From Alphaproteobacteria bacterium MarineAlpha9_Bin6 (GTDB lineage: Bacteria > Pseudomonadota > Alphaproteobacteria > UBA7887), in contig PTKE01000009.1 in NCBI GenBank assembly GCA_002937585.1, positions 1 through 54,239 of the forward strand: a stretch of DNA of 54,239 bases, given 5' to 3'. The first letter of the stretch is position 1. Each line of letters starts with the position of its first letter. The position numbers and the translations under genes are program-made. Of the stretch, positions 9,675-19,534 are shown one piece after another. The notes below the pieces were generated by a model. That model did not search any database. It was not told where the DNA came from and was given only the letters and a program-made list of their open reading frames with translations.

Positions 9675-10550
9675 ATGAGCGAAACAGAAAATTTTTTAGC
9701 TCAAGGTTTCAATGAACGGAAATCGCAACGGGATACTGTGGCGGAAACAAAAGTTGTGCCGATGCTGACCACACGTCGGATTGGGCCCATTAATTGGATA
9801 GGCCTACGGACCTTATATGTTAAGGAGGTGCGGCGTTTCCTCAAGGTATATAGTCAGACAATTTTAGCGCCTGCTGTGACCACGTTGATATTTATGACGA
9901 TTTTCGCTTTGGCCCTGGGCGGTGCGGTCCGCACGATCGGTGACGTCCCTTTTATGATATTTCTTGCTCCGGGCTTGGTTATGATGGCGATCGTGCAGAA
10001 CTCGTTCGCCAATACTTCGTCGACGATCATGATCGGGAAAGTCCAAGGCTGCATCGTTGATGTGCTAATGCCGCCGTTGAGCCCATCCGAACTGACACTC
10101 GCTTTTGCTATGGGTGGTGTGTCGCGCGGTGTCCTCGTAGCCATAGTTACAGCAACGGCCATGTCGGTGTACGTTCCACTTGCAATTTATGATTACGCGG
10201 CCCTCATTTTCTATGCGCTGGCTGCTTCCATGATGCTTTCATTGATGGGTTTAATTGCGGGCATTTGGGCTGAGAAGTTTGACAGTATGGCGGCAGTCAC
10301 AAACTTCATGATCACACCGCTCGCCTTTCTTTCGGGAACTTTTTATTCGGTCGAACGTCTTCCGGAGCCATGGTTTACGGTTAGCCAGATAAATCCCTTT
10401 TTTTACATGATTGACGGTTTCCGATATGCCTTCATTGGCCGTTCGGATGGCTCATTGCTGATCGGTATATTAATTCTGACAATTTCCAATGCCTTATTGT
10501 GGTTCACGGTGCGTCGTATGTTTGTTAAAGGCTACAAACTTAAAGAGTAG
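9675..10550 (+). CDS. ABC-2 type transporter permease
   Basis: 291 aa, about six TM segments; FLSGTFYSVERLPEPW and INPFFYMIDGFRYAFIG typical of ABC-2 permeases. Confidence 0.85.
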   Translation: MSETENFLAQGFNERKSQRDTVAETKVVPMLTTRRIGPINWIGLRTLYVKEVRRFLKVYSQTILAPAVTTLIFMTIFALALGGAVRTIGDVPFMIFLAPGLVMMAIVQNSFANTSSTIMIGKVQGCIVDVLMPPLSPSELTLAFAMGGVSRGVLVAIVTATAMSVYVPLAIYDYAALIFYALAASMMLSLMGLIAGIWAEKFDSMAAVTNFMITPLAFLSGTFYSVERLPEPWFTVSQINPFFYMIDGFRYAFIGRSDGSLLIGILILTISNALLWFTVRRMFVKGYKLKE

Positions 10551-10676
10551 CGCATTACTCCTTACATATAGTGTTGTTTCTAGGCGCCGTTGACAACGCG
10601 CTGACGGAACCTGATACTTCCGCGCTTTCTTTGCGTTGGCGACCAGAATCGCCGTTGTAGCTAGGGAGCGTAAGAC

Positions 10677-11846
10677 ATGTCATCCGTAATGCCGACCTAC
10701 GGGCGCGTCGAGATATCATTCACCATGGGCGATGGGCCCTATTTATTTACCGCGGAAGGTGAACGCTATCTTGACCTTACAAGTGGTATCGCCGTTACTG
10801 GTCTTGGCCACAGTCATCCTCACCTTGTTAAAGCGCTGACAGCCCAGGCCGGCACGTTATGGCATACTTCCAACCTGTATTTGATCCCGGAGCAGGAGCG
10901 CCTGGCGGATCGACTATGCGCGGAGAGCTTTGCAGACCTTGTATTTTTCTGTAATTCTGGCGCAGAAGCTATGGAAGGGGTGATAAAGGCTGCTCGCAAA
11001 TATCAGAGCCATATAGGGAACCCGGAGCGTCATCGGATAATTGTTTTTACCGGTGCGTTCCATGGTCGCACTTTGGCCACTATTTCAGCAAGTGATAGCG
11101 AAAAAGGCCAGGCTGGCTTTGGACCAATGACCGAAGGCTTTGATCGTGTCACTTTCGGTAGTGCCGATGAGGTCCGCGCTGCTGTTACCGATGAAACCGC
11201 TGCGATTCTAGTAGAGCCGGTGCAGGGCGAAAGCGGTATCTTCCCAGCTGCTGAAAGTTTTCTGGCTGAGTTGCGTGCTATCGCAGACGAATCTGGCCTG
11301 TTACTGCTGTTTGATGAGGTGCAATGCGGCATAGGGCGAACCGGAAAATTATTTGCCCATCATTGGGGCACGACGTTACCGGACGTGATGGCACTTGCGA
11401 AAGGTCTTGGCGGCGGCTTTCCGATCGGTGCTGTTTTGGCAACTGAAAATGCTGCGGCTGGCATGACACCAGGTACTCACGGCTGCACATTTGGCGGCAA
11501 TCCGCTGGCGGCGGCTTGTGCCAACGCTGTTCTCGACGTGTTGCTTGGAGATGGTTTTCTCGAACGGGTGATAGTGGTCGGTAATCGGTTGCGTAGCGAG
11601 GTGGAGGGCGTGGTTCGGGATTTTTCGGGTGTCTTAGAGACGGTGCGAAGCAAGGGTTTAATGCTTGGCATGAAGTGCGTTTGCAACAATCTAGAGTTTG
11701 TGAATGCAATGCGTGAACATAAGGTTCTGACGGTAACTGCAGGCGACAATGTAGTTCGATTTTTGCCTCCACTGAACATCGAAAATGAACATGTTGATCA
11801 GGCAATCAGCGCTCTGCGCAGCGCCTGTCATGACCTGTCACAATGA
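10677..11846 (+). CDS. argD: acetylornithine/aspartate aminotransferase family protein
   Basis: 389 aa; FCNSGAEAMEGVIKAARKY, FTGAFHGRTLATISAS, LLFDEVQCGIGRTGK, AKGLGGGFPIGA; overlaps argF by 4 nt. Confidence 0.92.
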   Translation: MSSVMPTYGRVEISFTMGDGPYLFTAEGERYLDLTSGIAVTGLGHSHPHLVKALTAQAGTLWHTSNLYLIPEQERLADRLCAESFADLVFFCNSGAEAMEGVIKAARKYQSHIGNPERHRIIVFTGAFHGRTLATISASDSEKGQAGFGPMTEGFDRVTFGSADEVRAAVTDETAAILVEPVQGESGIFPAAESFLAELRAIADESGLLLLFDEVQCGIGRTGKLFAHHWGTTLPDVMALAKGLGGGFPIGAVLATENAAAGMTPGTHGCTFGGNPLAAACANAVLDVLLGDGFLERVIVVGNRLRSEVEGVVRDFSGVLETVRSKGLMLGMKCVCNNLEFVNAMREHKVLTVTAGDNVVRFLPPLNIENEHVDQAISALRSACHDLSQ

Positions 11847-12751
11847 AATCTGGGCGGCACTTTCTTGATTTGAACGCGCTCGACTCAGAAAGCCTACGCT
11901 CCATCCTGACTCAGGCGTCAGTTTTTAAGGAGAGTACTAGAGCTCAGGATGTCAGTCTTCTGGAAGGCCGGGTATTAGCGCTTGTTTTTGAACGGCCCTC
12001 TACTCGGACTCGTATTTCATTTCAGGTGGCAATGCTGCAGCTGGGCGGGCAGGCGGTGGTGTTGTCTCTGGAGGACAGTCAATTAGGCCGCGGGGAGTCA
12101 ATGGCTGACACTGCGCGGGTTCTATCCCGATATGTTGACGCCATTGTTATCCGTGCAATGAAACATAAAACATTGCTGGAATTAGCTGAATACGCGGAGG
12201 TTCCAGTGATTAACGGCCTTACCGACCTCAGTCATCCATGTCAATTGATGGCGGATATCATGACGTTCGAGGAGCATCGCGGTCCGATTTCCGGTCGTGT
12301 GATTACCTGGTCCGGTGATGGCAATAATGTTGCCAGATCATGGATTCATGCTGCAATCCGATTCGGCTTTGAGTTGCGCTTGGCGTGTCCGGTTTCGCTT
12401 AGTCCTGACGCTAAGTTAATAGAATGGGCTGAGACAGAGGGTGGTTGTGTGACGCTTACCCATGACGCAAAGGTAGCGGCTGCGGGAGCGGATTGCGTAG
12501 TCACCGACACTTGGACTTCAATGGGAGCTGAGGCCACTAAAAGTCGGCGCCAGTTATTGACACCATTCAAGGTAGATGAAGCACTGATGTCCTTTGCTAA
12601 GCCCGATGCTTTGTTTATGCATTGCCTGCCTGCGCATCGTGATGAAGAAGTGGCTTCGTCGGTGATAGATGGTGAGAATTCGGTCGTGTGGGATGGTGCA
12701 GGAAATCGACTGCACGCGCAGAAAGGTATTCTGAGTTGGTGTCTGACTTGA
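11843..12751 (+). CDS. argF: ornithine carbamoyltransferase
   Basis: 302 aa; FERPSTRTRISFQVA, LTDLSHPCQLMAD, MHCLPAHRDEEV. Confidence 0.95.
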   Translation: MKSGRHFLDLNALDSESLRSILTQASVFKESTRAQDVSLLEGRVLALVFERPSTRTRISFQVAMLQLGGQAVVLSLEDSQLGRGESMADTARVLSRYVDAIVIRAMKHKTLLELAEYAEVPVINGLTDLSHPCQLMADIMTFEEHRGPISGRVITWSGDGNNVARSWIHAAIRFGFELRLACPVSLSPDAKLIEWAETEGGCVTLTHDAKVAAAGADCVVTDTWTSMGAEATKSRRQLLTPFKVDEALMSFAKPDALFMHCLPAHRDEEVASSVIDGENSVVWDGAGNRLHAQKGILSWCLT

Positions 12752-12761
12752 ACGCGGTGCA

Positions 12762-13308
12762 GTGAGCATTAAGCTCACGACGTCGGACCCCGTATTCCGC
12801 TTCCGCTTTGATCATCGGTACGTTCAGGGCCGGATGGGTTCTGTCGCAACAATCGGTGATCGATATTTTTGGGCATCAGGACTATCCCACACCTGTGAAG
12901 AAGGTACTTGGCGAATTAGTTGCTGCAACCTCCACCTTGGGTGCTACGATCAAATTTAACGGCGCGTTTATCCGGCAGGTTAAAGGAGTACGATTGGCTA
13001 TGGAGGAAGAGAAAGGAAGTTGTGGGCTAAGCGCTGGGGGATTGTTGCTCTTACCGGAGGTGATTTGGCCGATAATATCCAAGCTTATTTTCTCTAATCC
13101 GAACAATCGCGAGCGTCTTTAAATTGACTACCTGGTTTGTCGGATTGCAGGAAAAGTCGCGTTAGTTTGCGGTTTGTCTTTTCGTGAAAAGTTTTCCGCG
13201 TGAAGATAAGACGGAAGACATTATCACTCCGGGCACAGATCGATGGGAGCATGTGGCTTTTGCAGTAGCTCCTACGGATTTGATCCAGAGCAAATTTGGC
13301 TCAGGTAT
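12762..13308 (+). pseudogene. hslO: decayed Hsp33 redox chaperone (hslO) remnant
   Basis: Hsp33-like segments in order but in different frames: SDPVFRFRFDHRYVQGRMG; VIDIFGHQDYPTPVKKVLGELVAATSTLGATIKFNGAFIRQVKG; KRWGIVALTGGDLADNIQAYFL*SEQ; VKSFPREDKTEDII; CGFCSSSYGFDPEQI (CxxC). Directly downstream of argF. Confidence 0.8.
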
Positions 13309-13987
13309 GATGGTGACCCAGATGGTTTTGGTAGCACGCGTAAGTGAAAGGGCAGTCCTGGTGACTACATATCAACTCCATACTTTGGTTGGTGGAAGGG
13401 TGCAAGCGGTTGTCTTAGGTATTTTGAGCTTGGTTGGTTTCTTGGTGGTGAGCGCGTGCGAATCGCATCCACCAAGTTCAGTCAATCGCGATATAACCTT
13501 TACCCACCTAAAGCCTTATTTGCTAAATGTTGCAAGTTTAGAAATCGTAAACGCGTACAAGACGCCATATGAAGATCCTTACGTAGAGCACTTGGTACCC
13601 ATATCGCCGAGTACTGCGGCACGACAATGGGCCACCCACCTTCTGCATCCTGTTGGAAAGGAGGGCGTCGTCCGAGTCACTATATCCGATGCACAAATCA
13701 TCCTAGAGGCATTGGGAGTAAACCAAGACTTTAAATCCCTTTTCACCACCGAACAGGCGGCCCGCTACCATGCACGCATTGAGATCACCATCGACATTCT
13801 AGATGAGCGCCATATCTCTCGTGCCTATGCTAGTGGTGTGGCGACGACAAGTAATACCGTTTCCGAAGGTGCGAGCTTGGCTGAACGCGACGAGATTTTG
13901 ATCGAACTAACGGAAACTCTGCTCGACACCTTTAATACCGCAATAGCGCCGCAGATTGAGCAGTTTCTTGCTCCTTATTTACGCTGA
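13307..13987 (+). CDS. putative lipoprotein (conserved hypothetical); start uncertain
   Basis: Hydrophobic stretch and lipobox-like VVLGILSLVGFLVVSAC|ES. The ORF-track start at 13184 overlaps hslO remnant coding; ATG 13307 or a later GTG (13400) is more likely. Confidence 0.6.
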   Translation: MMVTQMVLVARVSERAVLVTTYQLHTLVGGRVQAVVLGILSLVGFLVVSACESHPPSSVNRDITFTHLKPYLLNVASLEIVNAYKTPYEDPYVEHLVPISPSTAARQWATHLLHPVGKEGVVRVTISDAQIILEALGVNQDFKSLFTTEQAARYHARIEITIDILDERHISRAYASGVATTSNTVSEGASLAERDEILIELTETLLDTFNTAIAPQIEQFLAPYLR

Positions 13988-15583
13988 CCCACCTGCTTTG
14001 TTATTATTCAGTGGCTCGCCTGCAAGCACACTTCGGATCAACTTCACAGTTTGTTCGCGTCCATAAAGAGCAATAAACGATCCCATGCGCGGGCCTTGGC
14101 TTTGCCCCAATAATATTTCATAGAGCGCTTTAAACCATACGCGAAGTTCAGTGAAAGAGTTTCGTTTCCCAACCTCATAGACCTGTGTCTGTATTGTCTC
14201 CGCATCTACGTTGCTTGGCAGCTTCTCGAGTGTTCGGGCAAGGTCCTCGAGGGCTATTTTCTCTACCGAGTCTGGCTGTCTATAGCGCTGGGTCGGAGCC
14301 ACGAAATCTCGGTAGTATTGAAGTGCATAACCGACAAGCTCATGGAGCAAAGGGTTGGTTTCGGGACTTGAATTGGAAGTATAGCGGGTAATGAATCCCC
14401 ATAGCACAGATTTGTCCTCAGTGTGACATGCCCCAGCGAGGTTGAGCAGAAGACTAAAGTTGAGTGGAGAAGCCTGAACAGGTGGTGAACCACTATGTAT
14501 ATGCCACACAGGGTTTTTCAGCTGTTCCTCCTTTTCTTGGCTATAGAACTTCGCAAGATGGCTCAGGTAGTCGTCAACATTGCGTGGGATGACGTCGAAA
14601 TAGAGCCGTTTAGCTTTCCGCGGAGACTGATACATATAAAAGGATAAGCTTTCCCGGGGGCCATATGTCAGCCATTCGTCAATAGTCAGCCCGTTGCCAC
14701 GTGACTTAGAAATTTTTTCTCCGTTTTCGTCGAGGAATAATTCGTAGGTCAGGTTCTCTGGCGGTTGTCCACCGAGAATCCGGCATATTTTGCTCGATAA
14801 GTGCAGGGATGGAATCAAGTCTTTGCCGGACATTTCGTAATCAACGTTCAGCGCAACCCAGCGCATCGCCCAATCTGCTTTCCACTGCAGTTTGCAATGG
14901 CCGCCTGTTACCGGCACCTCAACTGAGCGCCTCTGTTCGTCACGGTAAGTAACAGTGCCTGCGTCGGCATCGCGGCTAATGAGTGGAACTTGTAAAACTT
15001 TACCTGTGGAGGGACAGATCGGCAGAAACGGGCTATACGTTGCCTGTCGTTCCTGTCCCAGGGTTGGTAGGATAATCGCTACGATCTCATCGTAGTGAGA
15101 AAGCACGGCACGTAACGCATCATCAAAACGGCCTGAGCGGTAGCATTCGGTAGCGCTGTAAAACTCATAATCGAAGTCAAAGTGATCGAGAAACGAACGC
15201 AGACGAGCATTGTTGTGATGGGCGTAGCTTTCGTGAGTCCCAAATGGATCCGGAATCGAGGTCAACGGCATGCCAATATGCGCGTTCACCATCTCTTGGG
15301 CAGGAATATTGCCTGGAACTGTACGAAGTCCGTCCATGTCATCAGAAAAGGCTACCAGCTTGGTAGGTAAATCTGATATCGCAAGAAAAGCTTGGCGCAC
15401 CATTGTCGTGCGAGCTACTTCCCCAAAAGTGCCAATGTGGGGCAATCCTGATGGGCCGTAACCGGTTTCAAATAAAACATAGCCGTTGGATGGCGCAGAC
15501 TTTTCAAATCGTCTTAGTAATTTATGCGCTTCAGCTAGTGGCCAAGCTTTGCTTTTAATCGCGAGTGACCGAAATTCAGACAT
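13979..15583 (-). CDS. lysK: lysyl-tRNA synthetase, class I
   Basis: 534 aa; GYGPSGLPHIGTFGEVARTTMV (HIGH-like), ENGEKISKSRGNG (KMSKS-like), class I LysRS architecture. Confidence 0.93.
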   Translation of the reverse strand: MSEFRSLAIKSKAWPLAEAHKLLRRFEKSAPSNGYVLFETGYGPSGLPHIGTFGEVARTTMVRQAFLAISDLPTKLVAFSDDMDGLRTVPGNIPAQEMVNAHIGMPLTSIPDPFGTHESYAHHNNARLRSFLDHFDFDYEFYSATECYRSGRFDDALRAVLSHYDEIVAIILPTLGQERQATYSPFLPICPSTGKVLQVPLISRDADAGTVTYRDEQRRSVEVPVTGGHCKLQWKADWAMRWVALNVDYEMSGKDLIPSLHLSSKICRILGGQPPENLTYELFLDENGEKISKSRGNGLTIDEWLTYGPRESLSFYMYQSPRKAKRLYFDVIPRNVDDYLSHLAKFYSQEKEEQLKNPVWHIHSGSPPVQASPLNFSLLLNLAGACHTEDKSVLWGFITRYTSNSSPETNPLLHELVGYALQYYRDFVAPTQRYRQPDSVEKIALEDLARTLEKLPSNVDAETIQTQVYEVGKRNSFTELRVWFKALYEILLGQSQGPRMGSFIALYGREQTVKLIRSVLAGEPLNNNKAGGSA

Positions 15584-15691
15584 TATGTACTTAGGCTCCC
15601 ACCAGAAAGCGCGCGGACCCTAGGCTCGGGGCGGTTTCCCGTCAATGGCGTCAAAGGTGCGACGTTCATCACTCGGGCCTATAGTGCGCTG

Positions 15692-18430
15692 ATGGCTCGT
15701 ATTAATGATATCGAAAGTTACACGCCCGTTGTACCTGCGTTAGTAGTAGTTTCATTTGGTGCCGCATGGTGCGAACCTCATGGCGAGCCTATTTTGTTAG
15801 ATCATCCTGAAACACGTAAACGATTGCGCGCACGTGGTCCTGTTGTTTTGTGCCATGGTCCGGCGACAGCACGTCGACTTGAACTCGATCATTTTCCATC
15901 GTTTGACCTCTTGGAACTGTTTGCTTTCGTGCGCCCTGCGCAATTTTGTGTTCCTACAATTCGCGGGCTCACCTCTGCCACAGGCCAGAGTTTACCTAAT
16001 GAACTTATTGCCCAGGTGCAGGCCTTATTCGGTATCTTGCGCTTACTGTTGGCAGAGCTAGATCGACCAGATTATCCGGATGCCAGTTTTGCCGCGGGGA
16101 TCGCCAAGCGTATGGCGACTGAGGGCTGGCTCTGGGGTGAATCAGTCGTTGCCGCTTTAGGGGATCGCAGACCATCCGGTGATTATAATGTCTGGAGTCA
16201 GCTTTCTGAATGGGTCGAGCGTGCTCCGCTAAAGTCTGCTGACCTTCAACCGGTCACGTCCGCTGAAACGCGCGCACGGCTCGCCGAGTTGCTCGGCATG
16301 GGATCAGAGCCTAGGCTAGAGCAGGCTGATTATGCTGCCGCTGCGGCGATGGCATTTTCACCCCGCAAAGAACCCAACACGCCACGCGTTGTAATTGCCG
16401 AAGCCGGCACAGGGGTTGGTAAAACCATCGGCTATATCGCCCCGGCCAGCGTATGGACAGATAAGAATAAGGGCGTGGTGTGGTTGTCGACCTACACTAA
16501 AAATCTTCAAAGTCAGATTGATCGTGAACTCGACCGGCTCTATCCCGACCCTAAGAGGAAGCACGAAAAAGTGGTGATTCGGAAAGGGCGAGAAAATTAC
16601 TTGTGTCTGCTTAATTATGAAGAAGCTGTTAACGCCCGCCTTCCCGGCCTTGGTGCCGACTCTGGCACGTTGGGGTTGATAGCACGTTGGATTGGGGCCA
16701 CTCGAGATGGAGACATGGTTGGCGGGGACTTTCCAGCCTGGCTACGTAATCTGCTCCACCAGAGCCATGTCGCTGATCTTGCAGATCATCGTGGAGAGTG
16801 TGTCTATTCTGCTTGCAGCCATTACCGTAAGTGCTTTGTGGAACGCTCTGCCCGCCATGCTCGGCAGGCTGAGTTGGTTATCTCAAACCACGCGCTGGTA
16901 ATGGTCCTCGGCGCGAGAGGTGAGAATTCTTCGTTGTTGCCTACACATTATGTGTTTGATGAGGGGCACCATTTGTTTGATGCAGCAGATGGCACGTTTG
17001 CTTCGTGCCTTTCAGGTCGAGAAACATTTGAACTTCGTCGCTGGTTGCGCGGTATTGAAGGTGGACGTATGGGGCGGAGGCGTGGGCTTAAACCGCGCAT
17101 AGAAGACCTTGTTGTGGATGATAAAGACACGATGGCAGCGCTCGAAGCCATTTTGGAACAGGCTACCATGTTACCAGCTTCGGGCTGGCAACGGAGGGTT
17201 GAGGATTGTTCTCCGCAGGGGGAAACAGAGGCTTTCTTGTGTTTGGTTCGTCAGCAGGTGGTGGCGGGAGCGCGGCCAAATGATGGCTACGATTTAGAAA
17301 CTCTCCCGCGTCCATGCGTCGAAGGGTTGTTGTCGGTTGCGGTAGGACTCGGGAGGGCGCTGTCTCGACTCGCTGATGCGATGGCTGCATTCGAACGCTG
17401 CATGAACCGGATTCTCAATGATGTAGGCTGTGACCTAGAGAGCGGGCAACGTTCTCGTCTAGAAGCTGTGTTCCAATCTTTACGCCGGCGCAGACTGGAA
17501 TTGATACTGCCGTGGCAAGCAATGTTGGAGTCCCTTGATTTTGAAAAATCGGAGATATTCATTGATCGTTTTGCGATCGAACGAAGTGGCGGTAGGGAGC
17601 TAGATGTCGGAATGTATCGCAATTGGGTTGATCCCACGATCCCATTCGCCGAATCCATAGTGCAACCGGCCGATGGCGTTTTGATTACCTCAGCAACCTT
17701 GAGAGATAGTACCGGTGATGCAGAAGAAGATTGGTCCGCAGCTGAGAAGCGTGTGGGCGTGCATCATTTATCAGGTTCTCCAGCAGTTCGCGTCGCTGTG
17801 CCGTCGCCGTTTGACCATTGCGCTGCGACGCGAGTAATGGTGGTCAACGATATTGATCGCAATGATACAGACCAAGTGGCCCGGGCGATGTTAGAGCTGT
17901 TTGTTGCCGCGGGGGGTGGGGCACTTGGCTTGTTTACTGCGATATGGCGTTTGCGTCGGGTAGAAGCAAGGCTGACACCAGCTTTAGACAAAACCGGGCT
18001 TAGCCTTTTAGCGCAGCATGTTGATCGGCTCGATGTCAGTACTCTGGTCGAGATTTTCCGGTCCGAAAGGGATTTCTGCTTGCTCGGAACCGATGCGTTA
18101 CGGGATGGAGTTGATGTTCCGGGCGCCTCATTACGCATGGTTGTGTTTGATCGAGTACCCTGGCCTCGTTCGGACATCTTGCACCGAACTCGTCGCGCGC
18201 ATTTTGGTGGTTCATCGTATGATGATATGATGGTGCGCATGAAATTAAGGCAAGCCTACGGTCGCTTGGTTCGCCGGGCCGATGATTTCGGTGTTTTCAT
18301 AATTCTAGATCCGGCGACGCCATCTCGTTTGTTAGGTGCTTTTCCCGACGGTGTGTCGGTCACCCGCATTGGTCTTAAAGAAGCCGTCGCAGAGACCAGC
18401 ACGTTTGTTGCTTCAAAAATGCTGCTCTAG
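15692..18430 (+). CDS. DinG/Rad3-family ATP-dependent DNA helicase
   Basis: 912 aa; Walker A AEAGTGVGKTIGY, HRGECVYSACSHYRKC (Fe-S type cysteines), FDEGHHLF, C-terminal LRQAYGRLVRRADDFGVFIILDP. Confidence 0.92.
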   Translation: MARINDIESYTPVVPALVVVSFGAAWCEPHGEPILLDHPETRKRLRARGPVVLCHGPATARRLELDHFPSFDLLELFAFVRPAQFCVPTIRGLTSATGQSLPNELIAQVQALFGILRLLLAELDRPDYPDASFAAGIAKRMATEGWLWGESVVAALGDRRPSGDYNVWSQLSEWVERAPLKSADLQPVTSAETRARLAELLGMGSEPRLEQADYAAAAAMAFSPRKEPNTPRVVIAEAGTGVGKTIGYIAPASVWTDKNKGVVWLSTYTKNLQSQIDRELDRLYPDPKRKHEKVVIRKGRENYLCLLNYEEAVNARLPGLGADSGTLGLIARWIGATRDGDMVGGDFPAWLRNLLHQSHVADLADHRGECVYSACSHYRKCFVERSARHARQAELVISNHALVMVLGARGENSSLLPTHYVFDEGHHLFDAADGTFASCLSGRETFELRRWLRGIEGGRMGRRRGLKPRIEDLVVDDKDTMAALEAILEQATMLPASGWQRRVEDCSPQGETEAFLCLVRQQVVAGARPNDGYDLETLPRPCVEGLLSVAVGLGRALSRLADAMAAFERCMNRILNDVGCDLESGQRSRLEAVFQSLRRRRLELILPWQAMLESLDFEKSEIFIDRFAIERSGGRELDVGMYRNWVDPTIPFAESIVQPADGVLITSATLRDSTGDAEEDWSAAEKRVGVHHLSGSPAVRVAVPSPFDHCAATRVMVVNDIDRNDTDQVARAMLELFVAAGGGALGLFTAIWRLRRVEARLTPALDKTGLSLLAQHVDRLDVSTLVEIFRSERDFCLLGTDALRDGVDVPGASLRMVVFDRVPWPRSDILHRTRRAHFGGSSYDDMMVRMKLRQAYGRLVRRADDFGVFIILDPATPSRLLGAFPDGVSVTRIGLKEAVAETSTFVASKMLL

Positions 18431-18640
18431 TTGACGGCATTGTCCGTGCAGCCCTAAATGATCGCCCCCTGGGTGCTCCGTCGTCTGGCCTGGTCTGTCG
18501 GGATTGCTGTCTTCATTGAGTCCTAGGACTTTTTGTCGGCTTTTGAATCTATAGATTCATCTCTGGATAAGGGGTCAGAGAATGAACGGAACACACACTC
18601 TGTTTTGAGCGTGCCAAATGTCATTGGATGTAAGTTAGTT

Positions 18641-19480
18641 ATGCAGGATTTTATTATCTTATACGAGGTCGAGATTCGGGTAAGCGTGTTTGGAGGTATT
18701 TTTTTTGCCATGGCGCTTTGGGAGCTGGTTGCTCCCCGTCGCTCACTTCAGGTTTCAAAATTCGTTCGTTGGTCAAGTAATATAGGAATTTTGGTTATTA
18801 ACACGATAATTCTTCGATTGGCGTTCCCCGCTGCTGCAATCGGTGTCTCTGTTTTTGCAGCTTCACATAACTGGGGTTTGTTCAACGTTCTTACATGGCC
18901 TATCTGGGTTGAGGTTTTATTATCCGTGATAGTGCTCGATCTGGTGATTTACTCGCAGCATGTAATGTTTCACGCGGTTCCAAGTTTGTGGCGTGTACAT
19001 AGAATTCATCACGCTGACGTCGATTTTGACGTTAGCACAGGTGTTCGATTTCATCCCATCGAGATTCTTTTATCGATGCTTATAAAAATGGTTGCAGTTT
19101 GTGTACTTGGTGCGGGGCCGCTTGCGGTCATTGTTTTTGAGCTCTTGCTAAATGGTACATCGATGTTCAATCATGGTAATGTGCGCTTACCGCAATTGAT
19201 CGACAAATTTGTCCGGCTGGTCTTGGTGACGCCGGACATGCACCGTGTGCATCATTCGTTGGTCGTCGGCGAGACCAACAGCAATTTTGGCTTTAACTTG
19301 TCGTGTTGGGATCGCGTTTTCGGCACTTACCAGGCAGTGCCCGGCGCGGGCCATGAATCTATGATTGTCGGGCTAGAGGCATTCCGTGAACTGCGCAGGC
19401 AATCGCTTTGGGATCTACTTCTTATGCCACTCATGGATGAAAGGGGTACGTATCCGTTCGGCCGTCGCGAAAGTGAATGA
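18641..19480 (+). CDS. sterol desaturase/fatty acid hydroxylase family protein
   Basis: His-box motifs HVMFH, HRIHHADVDFD, MHRVHHS, NFGFNLSCWDRVFGTY. Open frame extends to 18533; internal ATG 18641 (MQDFIILYEVEIR) fits the family start better. Confidence 0.88.
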   Translation: MQDFIILYEVEIRVSVFGGIFFAMALWELVAPRRSLQVSKFVRWSSNIGILVINTIILRLAFPAAAIGVSVFAASHNWGLFNVLTWPIWVEVLLSVIVLDLVIYSQHVMFHAVPSLWRVHRIHHADVDFDVSTGVRFHPIEILLSMLIKMVAVCVLGAGPLAVIVFELLLNGTSMFNHGNVRLPQLIDKFVRLVLVTPDMHRVHHSLVVGETNSNFGFNLSCWDRVFGTYQAVPGAGHESMIVGLEAFRELRRQSLWDLLLMPLMDERGTYPFGRRESE

Positions 19481-19534
19481 CTACACATTGCGACGTGTCC
19501 GTAATGGATTTGGCTGTTGTTTTAGATGCTCGCT

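Noticed and set aside
17764-18240. 158-aa minus-strand ORF opposite the DinG-type helicase
   Set aside because: Ser/Arg/Thr-rich composition with no recognisable motif; lies fully antisense to a strongly supported gene, so it is a shadow ORF.
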